A DNA stretch of 64,000 bases from JBEKTY01 sp049515555. GTDB taxonomy: Bacteria; Planctomycetota; Planctomycetia; Pirellulales; Thermoguttaceae. The position numbers and the translations under genes were made by a program. Each line of letters starts with the position of its first letter. Positions within the stretch are counted from its first letter, which is position 1. Below the pieces are notes generated by a model. It saw nothing but the letters and a program-made list of their open reading frames with translations. It ran no database searches and was not told the origin of the DNA. The stretch covers positions 1-64,000 of the forward strand of contig JBEKTY010000005.1 of assembly GCA_049515555.1 (NCBI GenBank), given 5' to 3'. Below, piece by piece: positions 35,740 to 42,194 of this stretch.

Positions 35740-36711
35740 TCACGCAACCGACTTCTTGTAGACCAGCCGCTTGCCTTCAGCGCCCTTGATCGCCTCTGCC
35801 GTTCTCTTGCCGTCAGTCACCTTCCGTTCGCCCCAGCGGAAAGAGAACTCATCGCAGTAGCGGGGCAGGTGCTTCTTGGAAATGTGGTGGAAGGTTCCAT
35901 GCACCCCGCGCTTGAGCAGGGCGAAGAATGATTCAGCGGAATTAGTGTTTACTTCACCACGGGCGTACTCGCCCTGACTGTGATTCACAGTCTGGTGCCC
36001 GCCCTTGAATTCCTGGCCGATGCCTTGATATAAATTCAGTTCGTCCGTCTGGATAGCGGCCTTGCGGCTGACATTCTCTCGGATAGCTGACTTGAGGTTG
36101 TCGGCGTTGACATGTTCTACAACCTTTGTCCTGACTCGCCCGTCGCGCTCGACCAGGGCCAGCACGGGGGTTTTCTTGGTGCCCCGACCTTTCTTGTTGA
36201 TAATCAAGTTGCCAGCAGCATCTTTCTTCCCCTTGCGGGGCTTCCCGCCGACATAAGTTTCATCGACTTCCACGGTGCCCTTGAGCTTACTAGCCAGCGG
36301 ATCGCACTGCATAGCAAGCCTAATCCGGTGGGCGAGAAACCACGCGGCCCGGTAGGTGTGAAGGCCGAGATTTCGCTGAAGCTGAAGGGCGGACACGCCC
36401 TTCTTATTGGAGCAGATCGAGTGGAAGGCTTGAACCCATTGCCGCAAGGTAATGTGTGACCGTTCCATGACCGTGCCCACGGTAACGGTGAACTATTTTC
36501 GGCAGCCATTGCACTGGATTACGCCGTCGCGTACCTTCTCGGACTTGGCTTGTAGCCGGGTCACTGCCGATCCTCCGCAGTGTGGGCATACCGGCCCGGT
36601 CGGCCAGCGGATTGATTCCAAGATAGTGCGGGCCTCTTGCTCGGTCAATCGGCCCACGTCGATAGCGGCCATATCGGACAGGTTCGTGAATTTCGGGGGC
36701 ACGTATTTCAT
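35740..36711 (-). pseudogene. IS1595-family (ISXO2-like) transposase, amber-interrupted
   Basis: The full frame is 323 codons from ATG 36711 (AAGGAA upstream). The N-terminus has a zinc ribbon (CPHCGG...CNGC). A TAG at 36493-36495 replaces the Gln expected in CRKQFTVTVGTV; the same frame resumes at once and runs to 35740. The catalytic region looks intact: VEVDETYVGG, IQTDELNLYQG, NTNSAESFFALLKRGVHGTFHHIS and YCDEFSFRW. One C-to-T change therefore separates an intact transposase from this one. It is inactive unless the amber codon is read through. Confidence 0.88.
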
Positions 36712-36739
36712 GGCTTGTTCCTTCCCTTGATCTACCCTA

Positions 36740-36774
36740 ATCTTATCATAAACCCTTGCGATTGTCAAGGGTTT
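36740..36774 (-). promoter_or_regulatory. Transposase promoter with overlapping palindromic operator
   Basis: Reading the minus strand: TTGACA (36768-36763), a 17-nt spacer, then TAAGAT (36745-36740), 29 nt before the transposase ATG. The -35 box is embedded in a perfect palindrome with 9-bp arms, AAACCCTTG (36750-36758) and its complement (36766-36774). A repressor bound there would block transcription; the neighbouring helix-turn-helix protein is the obvious candidate. Confidence 0.65.
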
Positions 36775-36821
36775 GCGGGGGTCGAATTGGGAAGTTTCCG
36801 AAATAGTTCCGAAAGAGGGGG

Positions 36822-37013
36822 TTACTGCTTTGATCGTGGCCGTCCGCCCTTCCGGGCGATGGCCCCGAAGCGGGCTAACTCCCTCTCGGAAATTACGGGG
36901 CGGCCAGCAACCTCCACGGCCTTTAGCCGGCCTGAGTCGATAAGCTGGCCGATCCGCTGCCGTGAAACGCCGAGCCGTTCGGCGGCCTGTGTTGGGGACA
37001 GATAGGTAATCAT
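36822..37013 (-). CDS. Excisionase-like helix-turn-helix protein
   Basis: 63 residues. MerR/excisionase-type winged helix-turn-helix: YLSPTQAAERLGVSRQRIGQ, then LIDSGRLKAVEVAGRPVI, with a basic tail (ARKGGRPRSKQ). Proteins like this bend DNA or repress promoters in mobile elements. There is no ribosome binding site before ATG 37013; the promoter next to it predicts a transcript starting at or next to the A of the ATG. It is the likely regulator of the transposase promoter, an inference from position. Confidence 0.8.
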   Translation of the reverse strand: MITYLSPTQAAERLGVSRQRIGQLIDSGRLKAVEVAGRPVISERELARFGAIARKGGRPRSKQ

Positions 37014-37019
37014 GCACCA

Positions 37020-37047
37020 AGGATAGCATAACTATTGCGTTTGTCAA
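37020..37047 (-). promoter_or_regulatory. Promoter giving a leaderless mRNA
   Basis: On the minus strand TTGACA (37047-37042), a 16-nt spacer and TATCCT (37025-37020). The usual start distance of 6-7 nt puts transcription initiation on the ATG at 37013. Confidence 0.6.
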
Positions 37048-37071
37048 GAGCTAGCCGCCGGCCTTGTCTTG

Positions 37072-37080
37072 TGCTATACT
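37072..37080 (+). promoter_or_regulatory. Extended -10 promoter for the structured leader
   Basis: TGCTATACT gives an extended -10 (TGn + TATACT, five of six consensus bases). No good -35. Initiation 6-7 nt downstream would be at about 37087, exactly the first base of the outer stem of the predicted RNA. It is divergent from the promoter at 37020-37047. Confidence 0.5.
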
Positions 37081-37086
37081 AGGGAC

Positions 37087-37210
37087 GTGAGATATTCCCC
37101 GAATCCAGCCCCCGGGGGCAAAATTGCGCCCGGGGGCTTCTTGTTTCCGTGAAGGCGCGGTAGACTACCTCTCTGTAGGACGCTTTCCGGGATCGGTTGG
37201 AATATCTCAC
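37087..37210 (+). ncRNA. Predicted structured RNA or leader upstream of HNH gene
   Basis: Outer stem P1: GTGAGATATTCC (37087-37098) pairs perfectly with 37199-37210 and continues, after a 2-nt bulge, as CCGAATCC (37099-37106) with GGGATCGG (37189-37196), seven of eight pairs. Inside are two helices: P2, a perfect 10-bp stem AGCCCCCGGG (37107-37116) with 37129-37138, capped by GCAA/TTGC; and P3, GAAGGCG (37151-37157) with CGCTTTC (37181-37187). Together this is a compact three-way junction of 124 nt. It may be a stand-alone RNA or the leader of the HNH gene 81 nt downstream. No known class recognised. Confidence 0.5.
37107..37146 (+). terminator. Terminator-like hairpin in the leader
   Basis: The P2 stem of the predicted RNA is GC-rich and is followed by TTCTTGTTT, an interrupted U-tract. 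It could act as an attenuator before the HNH gene. Confidence 0.45.
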
Positions 37211-37290
37211 AATCTTCCGCCATTCTGGCCAAGCCTCCTGAAACCGTTTCGTTTCTCATTCCGCGCTAGTAATGCGCAAGGAGGTTTTCT

Positions 37291-37530
37291 GTGGCATTTT
37301 CAGACCACACAAAGGATGCCGCTTTCAACCTATCGGGCGGCCAGTGCGAGTGCAAACGCTCCGCGTGCCCGCAAGGACATTCTGGTCGTTGCAACACCAA
37401 AGTAACTCGTGATGGCGCAGAATACCACCATGTAACGGCAGAATCAGCAGGTGGGAGCGATGGTCTCTCTAATTGCGAAGTCCTCTGCGTTCCCTGCCAT
37501 GAGGGTACGAAGTCATACGGTCGTCATTAG
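37291..37530 (+). CDS. Small HNH endonuclease-like protein
   Basis: 79 residues with a GTG start at 37291, preceded by a perfect AAGGAGG. The HNH/zinc pattern is compact: CECKRSACPQGHSGRC in the first half, then EYHHVTAESAGGSDGLSNCE and LCVPCHEGTKSYGRH. It is much smaller than RNA-guided HNH proteins; there is no RuvC domain. Such stand-alone HNH proteins occur in phages and islands as nicking or homing nucleases. It is the only plus-strand gene of the transposon, and its 3' end overlaps the convergent gene by 62 bp. Confidence 0.75.
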   Translation: MAFSDHTKDAAFNLSGGQCECKRSACPQGHSGRCNTKVTRDGAEYHHVTAESAGGSDGLSNCEVLCVPCHEGTKSYGRH

Positions 37531-37888
37531 AGGCGGCGCGAACAATGTCAGCTACGCGCTCGATGTCCTTAGGAGAACATTCGATGGTTCCCAAGGGACC
37601 GGCATCGGAATTCCATTCTAGACGAATGCGATAGAGGGATTCCCGATAATCGCATTTACGACCCATTGCTCGGGCCAGACAGGCAAAGAAGAGGGGCTCG
37701 CGACCTTCGCCCCCAAGATACCGAAAAACAACCCGGGCCGGTCGATCCTTTCGTCCCTGACAACTATCCAGGGTCCAGACTGGCAGATTACTGAGAGCCA
37801 AGACGAGCGGCGCGATTCCTGCGTCCACCATCGCGTTGACCTTAACGGCAATTTCCCGGTGGGGGCGTCTTGGGCGAACCCTACTCAT
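37469..37888 (-). CDS. Unknown transposon-borne protein
   Basis: 139 residues from ATG 37888, 29 bp inside the right end of the transposon. Notable segments: VNAMVDAGIAPLVLALSNLP, VWTLDSCQG, ARVVFRYLGG. The pattern (helix, then SCxG, then an xVxF strand) recurs in small proteins of phages and islands. There is no catalytic motif that I can defend. Its last 20 residues are encoded opposite the HNH gene, which is unusual and may mean the 3' end is degenerate. Confidence 0.55.
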   Translation of the reverse strand: MSRVRPRRPHREIAVKVNAMVDAGIAPLVLALSNLPVWTLDSCQGRKDRPARVVFRYLGGEGREPLFFACLARAMGRKCDYRESLYRIRLEWNSDAGPLGTIECSPKDIERVADIVRAASNDDRMTSYPHGRERRGLRN

Positions 37889-37917
37889 CGCCTACCCCCA
37901 TTATGCTGGGTAGGCGG

Positions 37918-37944
37918 GCCTGCTTTGTCAAAAGCATAATTCCG
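37918..37944. repeat. Transposon terminal inverted repeat, right
   Basis: The reverse complement begins CGGAATTATGCTTTTGACAA, 26 of 27 positions identical to the left end. Confidence 0.9.
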
Positions 37945-37952
37945 AACATCAA
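37945..37952. repeat. Target site duplication, right copy
   Basis: AACATCAA immediately after the right terminal repeat, identical to 32307-32314. From here to 38349 I see no gene; it is the original upstream region of the efflux genes plus the TolC leader. Confidence 0.9.
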
Positions 37953-38349
37953 TGCCTACCGACATGAGGGCCAAACTGGCGGCCAGCAGCGCGCACAGGG
38001 CAGGAACCGGCGCATGCGATCCTATCCAAATGTCGTACAAGACACTATATGCCTGGCCTGTCCGAAGTTCAACTCTCGCAACCATGCAACTTACGGGTAG
38101 TTAAATATACCACAATAGGCGAGTAATTTCGTGCCTCGCGGCGTACCGGCGCGGCAAGCGGTGAGTACGATCTGACACCAGAGACGCGGGCAAGGTGGGT
38201 TACGCAGGGGACATGGGAGGATTTCGGTCGGCCGATGGAGCCCATTATCTTGCCGCGTCAGCAAAGTTGACGTTTCCGCTAAATCCGAAAAAGTCGATAC
38301 CATCAATAACCCCCGTTGTGCCCGGCGGATTGTTGGCAGGTGGCAAGCC

Positions 38350-39894
38350 ATGGACGGCCCTATCGCGATGCGAATGACGTGGATTGTCTGGTCGGCGACG
38401 GCGCTGCTGGCGGCCGGCGCCGGGGGGGCGGCGGCTGTCGAGCCGGCCGAAGTGCTGCCCTTGCCTGCGGCCCGGCAGGCCCGGGCAATCGCAGGCGGTG
38501 CGGCGGAGTCGGGGGCCGTCTCGATCCTGGGCCCCGACACGCAGCCGATCGACCTGGATAGTGCGTTACGGTTGGCGGGGGTGCAGAATCCCGAGATGAT
38601 GCTGGCCCGCGAGCGCGTGACCCAGGCGGCGGCCGAGCGGCAGTTTGCCGCCGCGCAACTCCTGCCGAACATCAACTTCGGCACGAATTACGACGATCAC
38701 ACGGGCAACCTTCAGCGCGCGACCGGCCAGATCCTGGCCGTGGATCGCCAGGCCCTGTACGTGGGCGCCGGGGCGGTCGCCATCGGCGCCGGAACCGTCA
38801 ACATCCCCGGCGTGGTCTGGAACGTGCAAGTATCCGAGACGATTTACAACTACCTTGTCGCCCGGCAGGCGGTATTCCAACAGGGATTTGCCCTGGAGAC
38901 GACGCGGAACAACCTCTTGCTGCAAGTGGCAGTGGCCTACGAGGAGCTGCTGCGGGCGGAAGAGGCCCGGGCGGTGGCCGTTAAGAATCGCGACGACACC
39001 CACGAGGTCGCCCGGATCACTGCCGCTTATGCCCAGACCGGGCAGGGACGCAAGGCGGACGCCGACCGTGCGGCCACGGAACTGGCGCGGCGGGAGTACG
39101 AGCGGATGCAGGCCGAGGGCCAGGTGCTCACGGCCGCCGCCCGATTGAGCCGGTTGCTCAGTCTCGATCCGGCCTGCCGCTTGCATCCCATCGACCAGGC
39201 GGCGGTTCCCGCGACGATCGTGGCCGCGGAGATTCCGCTGGGAGAGTTGCTGGCGACGGCCCTCCTGCGGCGGCCCGAGCTGAAGGCCCAGCAGGCGGCG
39301 ATCCGCGAGGCACTGCTGGCGCTGGCCGGCGCCCGGGCCTTGCCCTTTACCCCCACCGTGTTGATCGGTTACAGCGGGGGCACGTTCGGCGGGGGAAGCA
39401 ACCTCAGCCCGCCGGCGATGGGCGACTTCGGCGACCGCAGCGACTTCGACGCCGTCGCCTACTGGACTTTGCGCAACCTGGGCGTGGGCAACGTGGCCCT
39501 CGTGCGGCAGGCTGCCAGCCGGGCCCGAAGCCAAGACTTTCAGCGGATTGCCCTGCTGGACCAGGTTCGCGACGAGGTGGCCGAGGCCTATGCCCGGACG
39601 CGGGCCAGGTTCGCCCAAATCGCCACCAGCGAGCAGGCGGTCCGCACGGCGCAGGAGGCGTACATCGAAGACCTGACGCGAATCAGAGGACGCGAAGGGT
39701 TGCCGATCGAGGTCTTGGACAGCGCGCGGCTGTTGGGCCAGGCACGCAACGACTACCTGAACGCGATTATCGACTACAACCGGGCCGAGCTGGAACTGTA
39801 CGTGGCCTTGGGTCAGCCGCCGGCGGGCGCGCTGGCACGTCCCGCGGCGGTCGAGAACGTTCCGGCGCCGCTGCCCGAGCCGCCGCGGAAGTGA
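38350..39894 (+). CDS. TolC-family outer membrane efflux protein (copy 1)
   Basis: 514 residues. ATG 38350 has AGGTGG 7 nt upstream; a signal peptide ends near GGAAAVEP. Two TolC repeats rich in Ala/Glu/Arg helices form the periplasmic tunnel, and short beta segments form the barrel. A strand region reads HTGNLQRATGQIL, followed by ALYVGAG, a signature shared by all three copies here. It is divergent from the fusion-protein/RND operon and was presumably next to it before the transposon inserted. It probably supplies the outer-membrane exit for that pump. Confidence 0.9.
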   Translation: MDGPIAMRMTWIVWSATALLAAGAGGAAAVEPAEVLPLPAARQARAIAGGAAESGAVSILGPDTQPIDLDSALRLAGVQNPEMMLARERVTQAAAERQFAAAQLLPNINFGTNYDDHTGNLQRATGQILAVDRQALYVGAGAVAIGAGTVNIPGVVWNVQVSETIYNYLVARQAVFQQGFALETTRNNLLLQVAVAYEELLRAEEARAVAVKNRDDTHEVARITAAYAQTGQGRKADADRAATELARREYERMQAEGQVLTAAARLSRLLSLDPACRLHPIDQAAVPATIVAAEIPLGELLATALLRRPELKAQQAAIREALLALAGARALPFTPTVLIGYSGGTFGGGSNLSPPAMGDFGDRSDFDAVAYWTLRNLGVGNVALVRQAASRARSQDFQRIALLDQVRDEVAEAYARTRARFAQIATSEQAVRTAQEAYIEDLTRIRGREGLPIEVLDSARLLGQARNDYLNAIIDYNRAELELYVALGQPPAGALARPAAVENVPAPLPEPPRK

Positions 39895-39938
39895 GGCTTC
39901 CTGTCGGCGGCCAACGTCGCAAGGGTGGGGGGATTGGA

Positions 39939-41408
39939 ATGAGGCGCCGACCGCTGCTGGCCGCTGTGGCGCTCGTCGTGGCGTGGGCCGCGATTGCCGG
40001 CCAGCCGCGCGGCGCGGCGGCCCAGCCGCCACCGGGACCGTCCCCGGCTCCTTCCCCAGCCGCCGCCGAGACGTATCCGATCGATCTGCCGGCGGCCCTG
40101 CGCTTGGCCGAGCGGGCCAACCCCACCATCGCCATCGCCCGCGAGGCCGTGCTGGAGAACCTGGCCCTCCAGCAGCAGGCCCGCACAATGCTGCTGCCGA
40201 CGCTGGTGGCCGGCGGCAATCTGCGCATTCACGAGGGGAACTTGCAGCGGAGCACGGGCCAGATTCTGGACGTCAATTCGCAGTCGCTGTACTTCGGCGG
40301 CGGAGCGGGAGCGGTGGGGGCGGGCAGCGTCGGCATCCCCGCGGTTTACATCCTCTCGCCCCTGAGCGACGCCCTGCTGGAGCCGCTGGTGGCCCGGCAG
40401 CGGGTGGCGCTGGCCCGGTTCGACGCCCGGGCCGCGTCGAACACGGTGCTGTTGGAGGTCGCGCTGGGGTACTTGGATTTGCTGGGGGCGCAGGCCCGCT
40501 TGGAAGCCTACCGGCAGGCCGAGGCCGAGATCAACAGCGTGGTCCAGTCGGTCAACGCCTTCGTGAAGGTGGGCCAGGCCCGCAAGTCGGACGCCGACCG
40601 GGCCCAGACCCGCGGCCTTTTCATTCGCAATCTGGCGTACCAGGCCGAGGAAGGGGTGGGCGTGGCGTCGGCCCGCTTGGCCCGCACCTTGGACCTGGAC
40701 CCGGCGGTGCATCTGCGGACCGTTTCCGGCCCGCTCCAGGCGGTAGACCTGGTCGATCCGGGCTACGACCTTGCTGCGCTGGCGGCGATTGCCTTACGCT
40801 GCCGGCCGGAGCTGGCGGCGCGCTCGGCGGCGGTAGCCCTCAGCGAGGCCCGCTGGCGGGAGGAAAAGACTCGCCCCTTCCTGCCGACGATCTCGGCGGG
40901 CTACAGCGCGGGCGAGTTCGGCGGCGGCAGCGACCTGGCCCCCGCACGCTTCGATCAGTTCGCCGGCCGCACCGACTTCGACGTGTGGGCCGTGTGGACC
41001 TTGCAGAACGCCGGACTGGGCAACCTGGCCCTGCAGCGCAGCCGCCGGGCCGAGGTCGAGCAGGCCGTCGCCCAGCGGGTGCGCGCGGTCGACGTGGTCC
41101 GCGAGGAGGTCGGCGCGGCCTACGCCCTTTCCGCCGCCCGCCGAAGGCAGATGGACATCGCGGCCCGACAGTTGCCCACGGCTGAGGCGGGGTTCCGCGA
41201 GGAACTCGTGCGGACTCGTGGCGGCGTAGGCCTGCCCATCGAGGCGCTCAACAGCTTTGAGCTGCTGGTGCGGGCCCACCAGGATTGGATCGTCGCCACA
41301 ATCGAGTACGACCAGGCCCAATTTCGCTTGTTCGTCTCGCTGGGAGAACCGCCCACCGTGGCGCTGTCAAACGCCCAGGCCTTGTCCGCCGTCAACGGGC
41401 GGCAATAG
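39939..41408 (+). CDS. TolC-family outer membrane efflux protein (copy 2)
   Basis: 489 residues from ATG 39939, a GGGGG run 6 nt upstream; signal peptide ending near RGAAAQ, then a Pro/Ala linker. The same fold as the preceding gene, with HEGNLQRSTGQIL and SLYFGGGAGAVGAGS in the barrel region and RTRGGVGLPIEALNSFELLVRA late in the second repeat. It starts 44 nt after copy 1, so they share a transcript. Two adjacent outer-membrane factors may form mixed trimers or serve different pumps. Confidence 0.9.
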   Translation: MRRRPLLAAVALVVAWAAIAGQPRGAAAQPPPGPSPAPSPAAAETYPIDLPAALRLAERANPTIAIAREAVLENLALQQQARTMLLPTLVAGGNLRIHEGNLQRSTGQILDVNSQSLYFGGGAGAVGAGSVGIPAVYILSPLSDALLEPLVARQRVALARFDARAASNTVLLEVALGYLDLLGAQARLEAYRQAEAEINSVVQSVNAFVKVGQARKSDADRAQTRGLFIRNLAYQAEEGVGVASARLARTLDLDPAVHLRTVSGPLQAVDLVDPGYDLAALAAIALRCRPELAARSAAVALSEARWREEKTRPFLPTISAGYSAGEFGGGSDLAPARFDQFAGRTDFDVWAVWTLQNAGLGNLALQRSRRAEVEQAVAQRVRAVDVVREEVGAAYALSAARRRQMDIAARQLPTAEAGFREELVRTRGGVGLPIEALNSFELLVRAHQDWIVATIEYDQAQFRLFVSLGEPPTVALSNAQALSAVNGRQ

Positions 41409-41438
41409 GCAAACTATCCGGGCCACCCAACGACAAGC

Positions 41439-41470
41439 GCAGCCGCCGGTCCGAGTGGACCGGCGGCTGC
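41439..41470. terminator. Strong hairpin between convergent genes
   Basis: A perfect 14-bp stem GCAGCCGCCGGTCC with a GAGT loop, 30 nt after the TolC copy 2 stop and before the end of the Cys-rich gene on the other strand. No T-run on either side, so it is a probable but not classical bidirectional terminator. Confidence 0.55.
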
Positions 41471-41580
41471 GTCAGAGTCAGCCCTGTTTCGCGCCAGCAG
41501 CGATCAGCGGGAAGCGGCCAAGTTGGCGGCGGCCGGGTCCTGCTGGCCGCCGGCGCGGGCGACGGCGGGGCCGTGCCGGG

Positions 41581-42141
41581 CTATCGCGCCGGAACTGGCG
41601 GCAACGGCGCGATCGGAGCCGGAGCGGCGGGCGCCGCCTTCGGCGTAGGCGCCGGCCCGGCTTCGGAGCAAGCACTGCAATGCGGGCAGACCCACTCGAC
41701 GCAGCACTTGCGGACCGGCACTTCCTTCGTGCACGGGCATTTCACCAACTTCTTCACCTCGCGAACCATGCACCGGCATCCGCAGCCGTCCTGGCAACCG
41801 TTGTTGCAGGTGTCGCCGCACTGGCCAGAGCCGTCGCCGCACCCGCACAGCTTGCAGCACAGGGGCGTCAGCGGGGGAATGCAGATGTCCTTGCAGGTGC
41901 AACAATGCTTGTACTCCGTGACCGTTTTCGGCTCGCAGTAAACATGGCAGGTTGGGACCAGGCGGCAGCCGCAGTGCGGGCAGCACTTGCAACATGCATT
42001 GCAGCCGCATTCGGCGCCGCAGCCCGATTCGCACGCTTGGCAGGCCGCCGGGTCGCCGGCCACCGCCGTAGGGGCTTGCCCCGGCAGAGGGCTGCCGATC
42101 AGCAAGGCCAGTCCGATCAATCCGAAAAGATACTTCGTCAT
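41581..42141 (-). CDS. Cysteine-rich secreted protein (34 Cys)
   Basis: 186 residues from ATG 42141 (AGGAGA upstream). Signal peptide MTKYLFGLIGLALLIG... ending near AVAGDP. The mature part has 34 cysteines by my count, in clusters such as CESGCGAECGCNACCKCC and CNNGCQDGCGCRC. The tail is a Pro/Ala-rich stretch without cysteine. The density suggests multiple disulfides or metal clusters, as in planctomycete cell-envelope Cys-rich proteins. It lies 53 bp downstream of the porin gene, on the same strand, so they are likely co-expressed. Confidence 0.8.
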   Translation of the reverse strand: MTKYLFGLIGLALLIGSPLPGQAPTAVAGDPAACQACESGCGAECGCNACCKCCPHCGCRLVPTCHVYCEPKTVTEYKHCCTCKDICIPPLTPLCCKLCGCGDGSGQCGDTCNNGCQDGCGCRCMVREVKKLVKCPCTKEVPVRKCCVEWVCPHCSACSEAGPAPTPKAAPAAPAPIAPLPPVPAR

Positions 42142-42194
42142 TGTTATTGTCTCCTGTGAGAGTTTTTCACGGTTAGGTCGTTTGCGCCAGACGG

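Larger units (their letters stand above)
32315..37944. mobile_element. IS1595-family transposon carrying a type IIG R-M system
   Basis: A 5,630-bp element bounded by 27-bp inverted repeats (32315-32341 and 37918-37944, 26/27 matching, starting CGGAATTATGC) and by 8-bp direct repeats AACATCAA. On the minus strand: an unknown gene (37469-37888), a helix-turn-helix gene, the transposase (amber-interrupted), a type IIG restriction-modification gene and two small overlapping genes. On the plus strand: a predicted structured RNA and an HNH protein. Base composition is visibly more AT-rich than the flanks. IS1595-family elements with passenger genes are known; this passenger set is unfamiliar to me. 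Confidence 0.88.

Noticed and set aside
35740..36711. Two separate genes (zinc-ribbon protein and transposase)
   Set aside because: They share one frame, the gap is a single TAG, and the joined sequence matches the family across the gap.
37087..37210. Retron ncRNA (outer inverted repeat resembling a1/a2)
   Set aside because: No reverse transcriptase gene in the element or window; the inner hairpins are not an msr/msd layout.
37087..37530. IscB/HEARO (omega RNA) system
   Set aside because: The HNH protein is 79 residues with no RuvC, bridge helix or PLMP domain, so no RNA-guided nuclease can be claimed.
32315..37944. Dispersed REP repeats instead of a transposon
   Set aside because: The two 27-bp copies are inverted, face inwards and are bordered by an identical 8-mer in direct orientation; dispersed repeats would not produce that duplication.
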